From Lithobates sylvaticus (lineage: Eukaryota; Chordata; Amphibia; Anura; Ranidae): a DNA stretch of 64,000 nucleotides. Under the pieces are notes generated by a model. It was not told the origin of the DNA. It did no database searches and saw only the letters and a program-made list of their open reading frames with translations. A program made the position numbers and the translations under genes. This document shows positions 35,346 to 46,884 of the stretch, in pieces (the stretch's first letter is position 1; each line of letters begins with the position of its first letter). The stretch spans positions 153,863,356 to 153,927,355 of the forward strand of contig CM053034.1 of NCBI GenBank assembly GCA_028564925.1, read 5' to 3'.

Positions 35346-36509
35346 AATTTTTAATTTTGCATAATAGTGTCTATCTTCCTGTATTTTTTTATTTAAGATG
35401 AAAGGCTTTGCCAAGCAAATGTAACCTTTCAGCATCATATTGCATCAGCAATATTTGTCTGCTGTGCATTAAAGAACTTTTAAACTTTCAGACATTTTTT
35501 TTTTACCTAATAGAGATATAACAGGTTTTCTGTCTCTAATTCATTGATCCTATGTCGGATATCCTGAATTTACCATTTTACTTTAGTCTTTATAGAGCTT
35601 TCTTTAGATAGGTATGTGAATTATGATAAATAATTGAATTGTTTCAATCTATATTAATAAAAGCTTGAGTACTCTGCACTTGTACCTCACACTGTGTACC
35701 TGATCTGAAGTGGTTGTCCAGTGTTGTGTAGCTAACTGAAATCTGTTGGCCAAACCAAAAAAAATAAAAAAATAAAAACTAAACAGAGATTACTTCAATT
35801 AGTGAGACTCAGAGATTGCCATATTGGATTCATATTGGAGTTTTTTTGCATCAAAGGGCCACTCTTTTTCCGCAGTTTGGGTATTCTGAGAGGACCTGCA
35901 GGCAGTGCCAGGACAAGGTCATCCAGGGCAAAGAAGCCAAACTGCGCCCCCCTCCTTCATTATGTGCGAACTAAGGGGATGTTATCCCCTGCAGTCATAC
36001 GATTGTCAAAATGCTTTGTATCAGAATGAGCTTACTGGTGCCCCCACCCATACAGTACACTGCTGCACCCAAGACAGCCACCCCTTTTGCCCACCCATTG
36101 TCCAGGCCCTGCCTGCAGGTACATGAACAGTAACAGAACAGAGTAACAAAACCTTTGTGTTTGACCTCTGGCTTGTCTGCCTGGTAAATGTGTCCAGTAC
36201 CAGTGCTGTAAACCTATCACTAAACCTAGCCTGCATATATGTTCCTGGTCTGTCCCTGTTCCTACTGACTTGGTACCACATGTACAGTATCTGCTGTTCT
36301 CCAGTTTCAGATCTTAAAAGTGTTTGTGAAGGCTGAAGATTTTTTACCTTCATGCATTCTTTAGTTTTTAACTTTAATATTAAACTTTTATCCTTGGCCT
36401 TCGCCTACCTGCTAATTAAAGGAATTGTTCTGGCTTGCTGCTTCCCTGTTTCTACCCTCAGTCTGTTGACTTCACTTCAAACTCCATCCATACCCTGGAG
36501 AATCCTAAG
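35346..36509. other. Unassigned stretch
   Basis: No supported gene. Short frames have no recognisable domain and splice context is unconvincing. Confidence 0.35.
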
Positions 36510-36763
36510 TCCTCGTTTACACTGGGCATACAGCCATGGAGGGCCGTATTTACCCACACAGGGCATCCCCGTACAGTCCCATTGATATTTATTGGGACGC
36601 ACAGGGTGTATTCTGGGACACGTACCCACACAAAAATTCTAATTGCGAACAGCGGCTGTGTCTATGCAGCCATTGTGTCCCAACTAACATCAGTGGAATT
36701 GCTTGCACAGGATTGCACCGAACACTGCATTTGCTTTGGTGAGCCCCGTGTAAACAAGGTCTA
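36510..36763. mobile_element. Candidate MITE
   Basis: Left end cctcgtttacactggg and right end, inverted, ccttgtttacacgggg. Non-coding interior with gggac/gtccc symmetry. Target duplication unclear. Confidence 0.45.
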
Positions 36764-36851
36764 ATCAGGCATTCCTATGGGTCTACTGCTTGAAATACCA
36801 TCTCAGGACTTCCATGCATCACCTTCTAATCAAGGATTATGACATGGAAAT

Positions 36852-37708
36852 AGGGTTGCCACCTGTCTGGGATTCACCCGGACAGTTCGGGTTTGGAATC
36901 ATGCATCCGGGTTTCAGACTGCCTGAAACCCAGACACGTTATTCAGACTGGACTATGGCTTCCCAGCAGGGTTTCTGGCTGCAGTTGCCTAAGCTGAAAG
37001 TGTCTGTTACACTCTCTTTCATGCTGCCCAAAGCCAGCACCAACAATCCCCCCCCCCAAACACACACAGACGGGAGAGGAGAGATGACTCAATCTGCACC
37101 TCTTCCTCCCGCTCCTACCCCTCTGTGTCTGCCCACACTCCAATCCCCAGGGCTGTGCCTCAGAAAAGGAAAGTGGGGCCGGAAATTTGAAGTCCAGCAG
37201 CATCAGATACATCTGGATGAGAGGTGCTGACTGCCAAGGAGTGAGTGAGCTCACCATCCATCACTGTCTGTGACTGAAGTCTCTCCCCTTCTCTCTCCTG
37301 CCTCTGAGTGAATACACTAAGGTAAATCAGGGTTCTGAGAGCACCCCTTTCATCAGAGTTCCCCTTTATACCAGAGGCCCCAGTGTCCCCCCTTACATCA
37401 GAGTTCTTTCCATACATCAGAGTTCTTAGTGTTCCCCCTTAAATCAGGGTTTCCAGAGCATCCCTTATGTTAGAGTCCCCAGAGTTCTCCCTTACATCAG
37501 AGTCTGCAGAGTCCCCCCTTACAGTGAAAGGGAACTTTGTGAGTTCAGATGTAAAAGGGGAACTCTGTGGACTCTGATGTAAAGGGGGACTCTTGTTATT
37601 ACCTTTATATGATTAGAAATTGTATTTATTAGCAAAATATATGTATAAAAAAATTGCTGTGTGCTGCTAAAGTGTTCGGGTTTGACTTGAAGAAAAGGTG
37701 GCAACCCT
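36852..37708. mobile_element. MITE with 10-bp target duplication
   Basis: acatggaaat flanks it exactly at 36842-36851 and 37709-37718. Ends are agggttgccacct and, inverted, agggttgccacctt. The interior has a tandem-like region (about 37310-37600) of cagagttccccctt units, and no gene. A 9-10 bp duplication is unusual for hAT and more like Mutator-type elements. Confidence 0.75.
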
Positions 37709-37718
37709 ACATGGAAAT

Positions 37719-38166
37719 GCAGGTGGCACAAAAATAAACACAATAAAACTCAGAATAAATAAGAAAAACACAACACACCAAATTATTTGGCAATTGAAAT
37801 GTGTCTGCAGCACTTTTATTGGTTTAACATATTTATTTTAACTTAATAAATACTAACTTCATATCAAACAAAACAAACAAATAAATTAACCAAACTGCTC
37901 ATCCATTAAGACTAAAGTAATACCAATATACACATTAATAAAACATCAGTCCCTCCCTAAAACAAGAGGTGACACACCACATAAATGTGCCACAATAAGG
38001 GTTGAAGAGAGGGGAGTTTGCTGATCTGTGAATCCAGCTGACAGATGCCAAGCCACAGATCTACTCCTCTTATAAGTAAACCCAGAAAGAATAGATTGCT
38101 CTAGAAGTGGCATGAATATAAGATTTCCTTGTCCGAATCTCGTGCCAGGCCTCCTGACAAGATCTC
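37719..38166. other. Unassigned AT-rich stretch
   Basis: Nothing recognised. Confidence 0.4.
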
Positions 38167-38328
38167 TTAACCACTTGAAGACTAGGCCTATTTCTGACAC
38201 TTGTTGCAAGTTAAAATCAGTATTTTTAAGACCCCAAATCCCTCCTTTGCACTTAAAAGCATTCAAAACGCCAAGTTTGGCTGTTTTGAATACTGACATT
38301 TTTTTTTACCACCTTACCACCTGGCACC

Positions 38329-38488
38329 TTAAGGCTGGATTCACACCTATGCATTTTTAGCGCTTTTTGCATTTTGCAGATTTGCACTACAGTCCATTTA
38401 CCATGGTTTCCTATGGAACACGTTCTGTAGTGCAAATCTGCAAAATGCAAAAAGCACTAAAAAAGCATAGGTGTGAATCCAGCATTAA
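38329..38488. mobile_element. Hairpin MITE with 60-bp arms
   Basis: Arms run from ggctggattcacacctatgc inward to cactacag and back. The unpaired centre is about 30 bp. TTAA flanks both sides (38329-38332 and 38485-38488), the right one shared with the next element. Confidence 0.85.
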
Positions 38489-39167
38489 AGTGTTTGTTAA
38501 CCCCAAAAATTAGAGATACTGGTCCCTTAAAGCAAATTAAACAGCACAGTGCTTGTGTTGTGTAATCTGTCTGCCTCTAAACTGTAAAAAACCTGTCTGA
38601 CTCTGCCCTTTCCTGTATCCCCCTCTCTGCGCTGACCACCATAATCAGGGCTTCTGAGCCCTGACCACCGCGGTCAGCGTACATCCCTCCATCATCTGCA
38701 GCTGTCCTCTCTGCTCTCTTCTCTCCCCCTCAGCCCCTCCTTCCTGCCTGTCAGCTCTGTGTCTCTGACTGTTTTCACCCCACCCTCCCCGCCACTATTA
38801 GTACAAATAAAAAATTTTAAATGGTCCCTGCCAGCCCCTCTATTATAGATTGCCATAGCACACTGTATTAGTCTTTTATAAAAAACGAGGCATGTAAATA
38901 TCTTTTTAGAGTTTCCAGGGCTACTGCAGGAGGGGCTGAGCAGCCATGTGATCTCCCCGGCTGACGTCAGAGGGAGATCTCGACCACTCCTGCAGTAGCC
39001 ACGTATCGAAGCTAGCATCCGCCGCAAGTCACGTGACCAGCCTGAAGATCACTCTAAAAAGGTATTTACATACCTCGTTTTTATAAAAGATATATACAGT
39101 GTGCTATGCCAATCTATTATAGAGGGGCTGCCAGTGTTTTTTATGTAAGGATTAACAAACACTTTAA
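38485..39167. mobile_element. T2-like TTAA MITE
   Basis: Begins TTAAAGTGTTTGTTAACCCC and ends, inverted, TTAAAGTGTTTGTTAATCC. Two further inverted segments (cttttataaaaaacgaggc near 38872 and gcctcgtttttataaaag-like near 39072) show long internal symmetry. Confidence 0.85.
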
Positions 39168-39223
39168 GGCTCCAATAAACCGGAAGTGATGTCATGACGT
39201 ACTAACGGCTAAATCCAACAGCC

Positions 39224-40572
39224 AGTACTCCATACTGCTACTACTTGACCTCTCTGCAGCCTTTGATACTGTCGATCACCCGCTCCTTCTCAATAAACTA
39301 CACTCCCTTGGCCTCCAAGATTCTGCTCTATCCTGGTTCTCTGCCTATCTATCACGGCGCTCCTTCAGTGTCACCTACAACTCTGTCTCCTCCTCTCCGT
39401 TGCCCCTCTCTGTGGGGGTCCCCCAAGGCTCTGTTCTTGGACCCCTTCTCTTCTCCATCTACACCTCCTCCCTTGGTCACTTGATAACCACCCACGGCTT
39501 CCAATACCACTTATACGCCGATGACACCCAAATCTATCTGTCTACTCCTCACCTCACTCCTTCAGTCTCCTCTCGCATTACTAACTTACTAACTGACATC
39601 TCAGCATGGATGTCGCACCACTTCCTTAAATTAAATCTCTCTAAAACTGAGCTATTAATATTCCCCCCCCGCCCGTGCCCCCCTCCATGACTTTTCCATC
39701 AAAATCAACAATGCAACCATCAGTCCCTCCCCTCACGCCAGGGTACTCGGTGTAATCCTAGACTCGGACTTGTCATTTCAGCCTCAAGTCCAATCGCTTT
39801 CAAAAGTTTGTAGACTTCACCTCCGTAATATCTCTAAAATTCGCCCCTTTTTAACAAATGACACCACCAAGCTCCTCATTCACTCCCTTGTTATCTCTCG
39901 CCTTGACTATTGCAACTCCCTTCTCATTGGCCTGCCTCTCCATAGGCTCTACCCTCTTCAGTCTATCATGAATGCTGCTGCCAGACTTATCCACCTTACC
40001 AACCGTTCAGTGTCTGCCAACCCTCTCCTCCAATCCCTACACTGGCTCCCAATCACCCAGCGAATTAAATTCAAAATACTAACTACAACTTACAAAGCCA
40101 TTCACAACTCTGCCCCGAGCTACATCACCAATCTTGTCTCCAAACATATCCCAAACCGTCCTCTCCGCTCTTCCCAAGATCTCCTCCTGTCAAGCTCTCT
40201 TGTTTTCTCCTCCCATGCTTGTCTCCAGGATTTCTCCAGAGCCTCTCCCATCCTCTGGAACTCACTGCCTCAACCTGTCCGGCTATCCCCTACTCTAGCT
40301 ACCTTCAGGCGATCCCTGAAAACTCATCTCTTTAGGGAAGCCTATCACGTCTCCAACTAATCTTTTACCACTTCTATCAGCTCATTCCCCACAGTTACAA
40401 CCTTTTGTATCACCTCCCCCACCCTATTTAGATTGTAAGCTCTTCTGAGCAGGGCCCCCTTAATCCTTTTGTATTTTATTGTATTATAACTGTATTGTCT
40501 CCCTTTTTATATTGTAAAGCGCTGCGTAAACTGTTGGTGCTATATAAATCCTGTAATAAATAAATAAATAAA
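39224..40572 (+). pseudogene. L2-like LINE reverse transcriptase, 5'-truncated
   Basis: The first block (39224-39690) reads [35 protein letters not shown] and the YADDTQIYL active-site motif. The frame then shifts at a C-rich tract near 39665-39690, and the second block (to stop 40358-40360) reads SRLDYCNSLLIGLP, LQSLHWLPITQRIKF and LRSS. These are L2-clade RT features: palm motifs first, then the conserved C-terminal HWLP block. The upstream endonuclease and the RT fingers are missing. The 3' end has the ctgcgtaaactgttggtgc signature and (ataa)n. One frameshift is visible, so the copy is dead but not very old. Confidence 0.85.
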
Positions 40573-40982
40573 TGACGTCGCTTACGGGTTACTAGATCCG
40601 AGACCTGATCAAAGCCGATTCCGGCTTTGTTCAGGTCTCTGGCCAGTCGCTGGTCGCTCAAGCCTCCCAGTGGGATGGGAGAGCCCGGGTGGAGCGGCGG
40701 GGGGGGGGCATCCCCTCCCACTGCTTGTGATAACAATCGAGCGGCTGCTTAGCCATATCGGTTGTTATCACTAAAGCCAACCATCGGCTCTAAAAAACGG
40801 TACTAAAAAATAGCAGCAGCAGACACCCGGTACAACCACTGTACAACTACAGGTACGTGATTTTGCAGCAAGTGGTTAAAGAAGCCATGTCATGCCATAA
40901 ATACAAAAACGGTAAAAAAAAAGGCGGTGGGTGGGGGTGATTGTCAATGGCCTCTGCAAAACTATGGAGGGGAACTCTTTGG

Positions 40983-41187
40983 GGTTGATTTACTAAAGGC
41001 TAATAGACGGTGCACTTTGCAAAGTGCAGTTGCACTCTGAAAGTTCAGTTGCTCTAGAAATTAGTAAAAGAGGTAAAGTTTCACTTTGCAAAGAATACCC
41101 AATCACATGCACGTAAATTTAAAAAAACAGTATTTCTGCCTGAGCAACTGTACTTGTAGTCTATTTACCTTTAGTAAATCATCCTCA
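40983..41187. mobile_element. Small MITE with inverted ends
   Basis: gttgatttactaaagg at the left and, inverted, gatgatttactaaagg at the right. It contains tgcactttgcaaagtgca, a perfect palindrome. The flanking target duplication is not clear. Confidence 0.6.
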
Positions 41188-41535
41188 TAGACTCTCAGCC
41201 CCCCCATACCACTCAGTTGTAGGCAGTGGCGACCTGTGCATTAGGGGTACATGGGCGACGGCCCCCATCCATGTGTCCAGCCCCCTGTTCTACATATAGG
41301 GTGCCGGACCATGGATTCCAATGGGGGGGTGGGGGGGTTTAAGCATGTGATTAGAGCCGGAGTGTGAGAATAGCAAATTAATATATGCTATTCTTACACT
41401 AATCCTCCTCCCGGCCAATCAGGAAGCGGGTCCACCAACCACCAGTGGTTGTAGGTATCAACAGGTTCCAACCGCGAATAGGCTGTAAAGATGAATGGGA
41501 CTATAATTGGAACCCCTCTTTCAGTCAGGGCCGGA
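41188..41535. other. Unassigned stretch, possibly MITE-derived
   Basis: GC-rich, with G runs near 41322-41340. No gene. Confidence 0.35.
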
Positions 41536-41539
41536 TTTA

Positions 41540-41780
41540 CTTATTATTATACAGGATTTATATAGCGCCAACAGTTTACGCAGCGCTTTAAAAGGGAGAC
41601 AGTACAGTTGCAATATAATAAAATACAAGAGGGTTAAGAGGGTCCTGCTCAAAAGAGCTTACAAAAGGTTGTAACTGTGGGGAATGAGCTGATGGAAGTG
41701 GTAAAAGATTAGTTAGAGGCGTGATAGGCTCCCCTGAAGAGATGAGTTTTTAGGGATCTCCAGGACAGCTTTGACAGCTT
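41540..41780 (-). mobile_element. L2-like LINE 3' fragment
   Basis: Reverse complement of the 3' end of the LINE at 39224-40572: tatagcgccaacagtttacg, then ggttgtaactgtggggaatg and gatgagtttttagggatc. About 240 bp. Confidence 0.85.
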
Positions 41781-41799
41781 TGGACAGAAATTGTCCAAG

Positions 41800-42280
41800 T
41801 TAACGTGGTTGTAAACCTCAGACATGAAATATGAACAAAGCATACTCTTCTATATTGTGTGTTTGTCTCAATTAAGAGCACTAAGTGTCATTTCTGTCTG
41901 CTGCTTCCTTCCTCTGCTTTCAGCATGAGTCACTTCTGACAAGTTTTCCTGACACCAAGAGAAAAATGGTGACGGGAGAGATATCCAGCTGATTGATAAT
42001 CTTAGTTCTGTTCCTGTGTGCTGTGTGGAGGGGGGTGTGACCCTTTCCTCCAATCAGCTCTAAGAGCTCTTTTCACTAAGCTCTGCATAGTGTAACTTAT
42101 TTCTTAGCTCTCTGCCCCCTTTTTTCTGACAGCTCAGACAACCTTTGTAAATTAGATGTAGGCAAAAGAAGGCTGCAGATAAACTGGCACAGCTTTCGTA
42201 GTCAGATTTGTTTCATCTCTGTGTATCACCTGAGGGCAGTCACTTCACTGAGTATATACAGGGGTTTACAACCTCTTTAA
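41800..42280. mobile_element. T2-like TTAA MITE (first of a chain)
   Basis: TTAACGTGGTTGTAAACCTC at 41800 and, inverted, TTAAAGAGGTTGTAAACCCC at the right. TTAA at 42277-42280 is shared with the next element. Confidence 0.8.
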
Positions 42281-42723
42281 AACGGTAGTAAACTCTATGC
42301 TGCTTTTCATCTAGTTCATTCGAATCACTTATTAGCAAGCATTACACAGTGTAATGCAGGCACAATAGCATATTACTTACTTTTTTTTCAACTTCGAAAA
42401 ATCTTGTCTTCCGGGATAAGACAGCGCCTGCTTGGTATTGCATTTCTGCCCTTGCATGTTTCTCTTGCTTTAATCTTGCGCATGCGCATTTGGGTATTAG
42501 CCAAGCCTCGTTACTACGGCAACCAAGCTCTACCACTCATATCTGATCTGTTTGCTCCACAAGAATACCATGGGAAGTACCAGGGAGCGATGACTTTATT
42601 AAACAAAATGGGACGGATTAAGAGCTAACAAATCAAATAAGGAGACAGTTACAGGTAGCGATCATGAGTGTTTTTTATGATGATTACAATACGGTTGTGT
42701 GGGAGAGTTTACTACCACTTTAA
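42277..42723. mobile_element. T2-like TTAA MITE (second of the chain)
   Basis: TTAAAACGGTAGTAAACTC and, inverted, TTAAAGTGGTAGTAAACTC. The right TTAA (42720-42723) is the left TTAA of the following element. Confidence 0.85.
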
Positions 42724-43785
42724 CTACCTCTTGCCCACCGTATAGACAATTGATGGCGGGTGGTATCCTCTCTCATTCTGGGACGAAGTCATATGACGTT
42801 GCCCCAGTCTCACCATGCTTGCGAACGCTGTGCGGCGTGGGCGTGCCGTGTCCCTGGGACACAGCGCAACCCTGATCTCGGTAAAGAGCCAATGAGGTGG
42901 CTCTTTACCCATGTGATCAGCTGTGTCCAATCACACGAAAATGCAGTTTATTGGCTCTCCTCATCTCACACTGACAAAGTGTGAGGAGAGAAGAGCCGAT
43001 CAGTGGCATCTTCCGACTGGAGACCTGTATAGATAATCAGGGCACTGATCATTAGTGCCCTCAACAGTGCCCAGAAGTGATGTCAGTCAATGCTCATCGG
43101 TGATGCCAATCTGTGCCCATCAGTAATGCCGATCTGTGACCATCTGTGATGCCAATCTGTGCCCATCAGTGATGCCAATTTGTGACCATCAGTAATACCA
43201 ATCAGTACTGCCTTTCAGTGCTCATCAGTGCTGCCTATCATTGACCACAAGTGCCACCTATCAGTGCCCACCAGGGCCACCTATCAGTGCCACCTATCAG
43301 TGCTGCATATCAGTGCTGCCTATCAGTGCCCATCAGTGCTGCCAGTGTTAATGTAGTAGACTAAAACGACTAAAACATTTTAGTCGACTAAACGAATACT
43401 ATTTTAGTTGACTAAAATACGACTAAAACTAAAACAATTGAGATGACTAAAATACGACTAAAACTAAAAGCCATTTTAGTCAAAAGACTAAAATGAAACT
43501 AAAAATACATTTTTGTCCTAAGACTAAAATTAACACTGAGTGCTGCATATTAGTGCCTACTCATCAGCGCCACCTCATCAGTGCCCTTCAGTGCTGTCTC
43601 ATCAGTGCAGCCTCATCAGCGCACATCAGTGAAGGAGAAACTAAGAAAAACATTTTTTTTTTTTTTTTTTTTGTTTTTTTAGCAAAGAATAAAAAACTCA
43701 GTAGTGATTAAATACCTCCAAAAGAAAGCGACTGTGCTGAAAATTGGCCAGGGCAGGAATAGGGTAAATGTGCCCAGTATTTAGT
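42720..43785 (+). mobile_element. TTAA MITE with hairpins and tandem repeats (third of the chain)
   Basis: Starts TTAACTACCTCTTGCCCACC. A hairpin block (42848-42986) is followed by tandem gatgccaatctgtgcccatc and cagtgccacctatcagtg units, a nested hAT MITE (43343-43538), a T run and the family tail (ctgtgctgaaaattggccag). The right end appears truncated near 43785. Confidence 0.7.
43343..43538. mobile_element. hAT MITE rich in actaaaa motifs
   Basis: The 8-bp duplication agtgctgc occurs at 43335-43342 and 43539-43546. Ends are cagtgttaat and attaacactg. The interior is tandem/inverted gactaaaac and gttttagtc. A repeat of this look is widespread in vertebrates. Confidence 0.85.
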
Positions 43786-44035
43786 GCTGGATCTGTAAGG
43801 TTATCTTTTTGGTGTTGCAATCGTACCTGATGTTCATGTGGGTGATCCGGTTCCTGGGCAGGGGTCCCCTACACCCAGTGCATCTCCATGGTTTCCTTGG
43901 CTTGCAATGTAATATAACAAAAATGGAAATGAACCGCCACACTGCTGCTAAACGGTCCAGATACAACTCCCTTCATCAGGGTATGAGTTTGAAAACAAAA
44001 TAAATAAACTAGAAGTGAGCTGGACCTTTAATGGC
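43786..44035 (-). mobile_element. Penelope-like 3' fragment
   Basis: On the minus strand the segment reads ccctgatgaagggagttgta then gcagcagtgtggcggttcat, a pattern I associate with amphibian Penelope-like termini. No coding. Confidence 0.4.
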
Positions 44036-45073
44036 ATTTCTTCTGGTGTGATTACAAGTACCATATGTGGACCATTTATTAATGGTGTGGTTCTTCAATT
44101 TACACTTAGGCTGCTTTCACACTGGGGCGTTGGGAGCGTCGGCGGTAAATTATTTTTAGTGGTGTTTTACTGTTTTAGCAACACGTTTTGGCCACCAGCG
44201 GGGTGCTTTTAAGCCCAGCTAGCAGCAAAAAAAGGGTTAAAAGTGCCCACAAAGTGCATGGACAGGGCAACAAAACACTAGGAGTGGCTCGCAGAGATCA
44301 GTAAGCAGTAAATCCAGAGTGACCTTTCACTCTCATAAGCCAGCAGTGTAAGGCACACCATTCCATATTCAAATACCAAACAGGATCTGCTTCGTCTTGT
44401 ATGAAAATGATGTTTGCATTGCATGTGAAGTAATTGTTGAAATCTCCGTGTTTGTTTTTCTCAATGTTTGTTTTCGGCCAATGCCATTCTCCTGTACCCT
44501 CTTTCTGTGTACTATATCTGTACATTGTGTCTGTAAAATATTGCACAGATTGGTTCTGTATAAATAAAAACATACGTTTGCGAGGCACACCATAACCTTG
44601 CCCTTTACGGAGCGTCTGGTAATCAAGTGAACACACTTAGGAGGACACCTGCTGGTCACAGATAGTAATTCAGTCTCCAGATGTGGCCACTAGAACAGCA
44701 GTATGATATACAGTATATGCAAGCTGAAAATTGACACATTTGCACTTATTCAAAATGCATAAATAATCTGTGATTGGATACCGGACTCTTATAATAAAGG
44801 AGCAAAAACTGTATCTCTTCTGAGCCCAACATGATACAAGTGCTTGGACCAAAAAGACACCTGCTAGCAATGGGGTTTGGATGCAAAGGTGGCCATGCAC
44901 TATACAATCTGATTATGCAATCTCCTTTAAACCTGCTAACAACTATACTGTATAGAACAAGGGCCTGCCTGACATAGGCGTGCACACGGGGTGTGCCGGA
45001 TGTGCCTGGGCATGCCCTAATCACCCCCTGTTAGTGTAGCTGCATGTCGGTTATCATGTAAAACTATCATTGC
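44036..45073. other. Mostly unassigned stretch with a MITE scrap
   Basis: 44105-44230 contains ggctgctttcacactgggg typical of one end of a frog MITE. The rest has no supported feature. Confidence 0.35.
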
Positions 45074-45399
45074 AACTATCATGTAATGTCACTGCTTGCA
45101 GAGACTAGCTGTCAAAACTCGGCGGTGATGTCGGGGTGGGCGGGACCAAACAGCTAGCCTATCAAACACAAGCCGACTGGATAGGGGCTGGGCGGGCCAC
45201 TCTGTGTATGTGGCTCTGCCCCTTTCTTAAGTAGCCCAATCATTGGCTGGTGTTTGATAGCTGATAAAAAGGGGAGGAGCCACAGTTCCTATCCCATTGG
45301 CTGGTGTATGATAGCTGTTTGGTCCCACCCACCCCCGACATCACCACCGAGTTTTGACAGCTAGTCTCTGCAAGCAGTGACATTACATGACAGTTTAAC
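45074..45399. repeat. Foldback element with about 100-bp arms
   Basis: Left arm from aactatcatgtaatgtcact through gatgtcggggtgggcgggac pairs with the right arm ending cattacatgacagttt, with a few mismatches. The centre has a second shorter symmetry (gcccctttctt against aaaaaggggaggagcc). Confidence 0.8.
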
Positions 45400-45454
45400 G
45401 CACTTAGTGGCTCTTACAAGCCTGGTGATCTGCTCAATGTGAAACTCCCCCTCT

Positions 45455-46165
45455 CCTCTATCAGTGCCAATCAATGCCATCTGTCAGTGCCAATCAATGC
45501 CAACCAATGCTACCTATCAGTGTCTGTCAGTGAAAACCAGTGTCAGCCAATGCCACCTATCAGTGCCAATTAGTGCCACCTGTCAGTGCCAATCAATGCC
45601 ACATATCAGTGCCAATCAATGCCAATCTGTGCCACCTGTCAGTGCCAATCAATGCACCCAATCAGTGCCACCTGTCAGTGCCAACCAATGCCACCTATGA
45701 GTGCCAATTAGTGCCACAAGTCGCTGCCAATCAGTGCCAACCAATGCCACCTATCAGTGCCACCTGTCAGTGTCAATCAGTGCCAACCAAAGCCACATAT
45801 CAGTGCCACCTATCAGTGCCAATAAGTGCCACCTGTCAGTGCCAATCAGTACCAACCAATGCCACGTCAGTGCCAATCAGTGCTACCTGTCAGTGCCAAT
45901 CAGTGCCAACCAATGCCATCTTTCAGTGCCAATCAGTGCCGCCTATCAGTGCCAATCAGTGCTTCCAATCAGTGCCACCTATCAGTGCCAATCAGTGCCC
46001 ATCAGCACTGCCTGTCAGTGGTGCCTATCAGTGCCCATCAGTGCTCCCAATCAGTGTTGCCTATCAGTGCCTATCACTGCCGCCTATCAGTGCCAACCAA
46101 TGCCACCAATCAGTGCCGCCAATCAGTTCCCATCAGTGCTGCCAATCAGTGCACTGAGTGCAGGG
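45455..46165. repeat. Degenerate tandem repeat (cagtgccaatc / cagtgccacctat)
   Basis: About 700 bp of 10-11 bp half-units, mostly gtgccaatca and gtgccaccta. It matches the internal array of the TTAA MITEs at 42720 and 53524, but is much longer. Plus-strand peptides (QCHLSVPISAN) are repeat products. Confidence 0.9.
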
Positions 46166-46259
46166 ATGGGGAAATTAACTCTGCAGCCAGGCACATTGTC
46201 CATGAGGGGCCAGCCTGGCGGGGCACAACTGAAATCTGTTGATGTTTATTAATGCCACA

Positions 46260-46870
46260 TGCTAATATTTAGTATAATAGGTAATCACCACACTACTATT
46301 TACAATAAACTACTGGAGGTAAAATAAAAAAGTGTCCGTAAAAGGCTTGCCGCTATGTGTTCCCAGACCACAAAAGAAAAAAAAAAAGTGCAGTGCTAAC
46401 TTACTATCAACAACTTAACTATAGTGGTGGAATCCTCTAATGTATGGAAATCTCAATAAACGTCAATATTACCACAATACCGATCTCTGTGATATGTAAT
46501 GTCACATATAATACACATCAAACTGAAAAAAGACATAAAAAATGAAACTTAGCAGGGATGGTCGAAACCCCTCCTATAGATATTTGCCATACAGATTAAC
46601 TTCAAGTGTAATAATTCCAGTGATAAGTGATTTCACATGTAATACACATCAAAATGAGAATAAGACAAAAACATTTTTTTAAACTTAGCAGGGATGGTGG
46701 AAACCCCTCTACAGATAATTGCAATACAAACTATCTTCAAGTGCAACAACTTTTTAGTTGGGAGGTTGACACCAATATAGCACTTTGGAATTTTTATTTT
46801 TTAGATTGTTACATTTAATTCTATATGTTTTAGTTACTATTATAATGTGAAGTTTTGCACTTGAAGTAAA
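46260..46870 (+). mobile_element. Penelope-like 5' terminal fragment with 131-bp duplication
   Basis: Contains agtgcagtgctaac and two imperfect copies of a 131-bp block (from 46489 and 46620), sharing ataatacacatcaaa and aacttagcagggatggt. Resembles the arms of the 48303-55200 element. No coding. Confidence 0.45.
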
Positions 46871-46884
46871 TTTTCTGCCACCCT

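Larger units (their letters stand above)
38167..40879 (+). mobile_element. TTAA MITE carrying three nested insertions
   Basis: The left end is TTAACCACTTGAAGAC at 38167 and the right end gcaagtggTTAA at 40876-40879. The element's own sequence is interrupted by a hairpin MITE (38329-38488), a T2-like MITE (38485-39167) and an L2-like LINE (39224-40572). Same broad family as the element at 56735-57750. Confidence 0.75.

Noticed and set aside
36790-37230. 146-codon plus-strand frame
   Set aside because: Lies across the boundary of a MITE with exact target duplication, so it cannot be a conserved gene.
45464-46252. Plus-strand frames up to 205 codons rich in Cys, Gln and Ser
   Set aside because: Translation of degenerate gtgccaatca tandem repeats; all three frames open.
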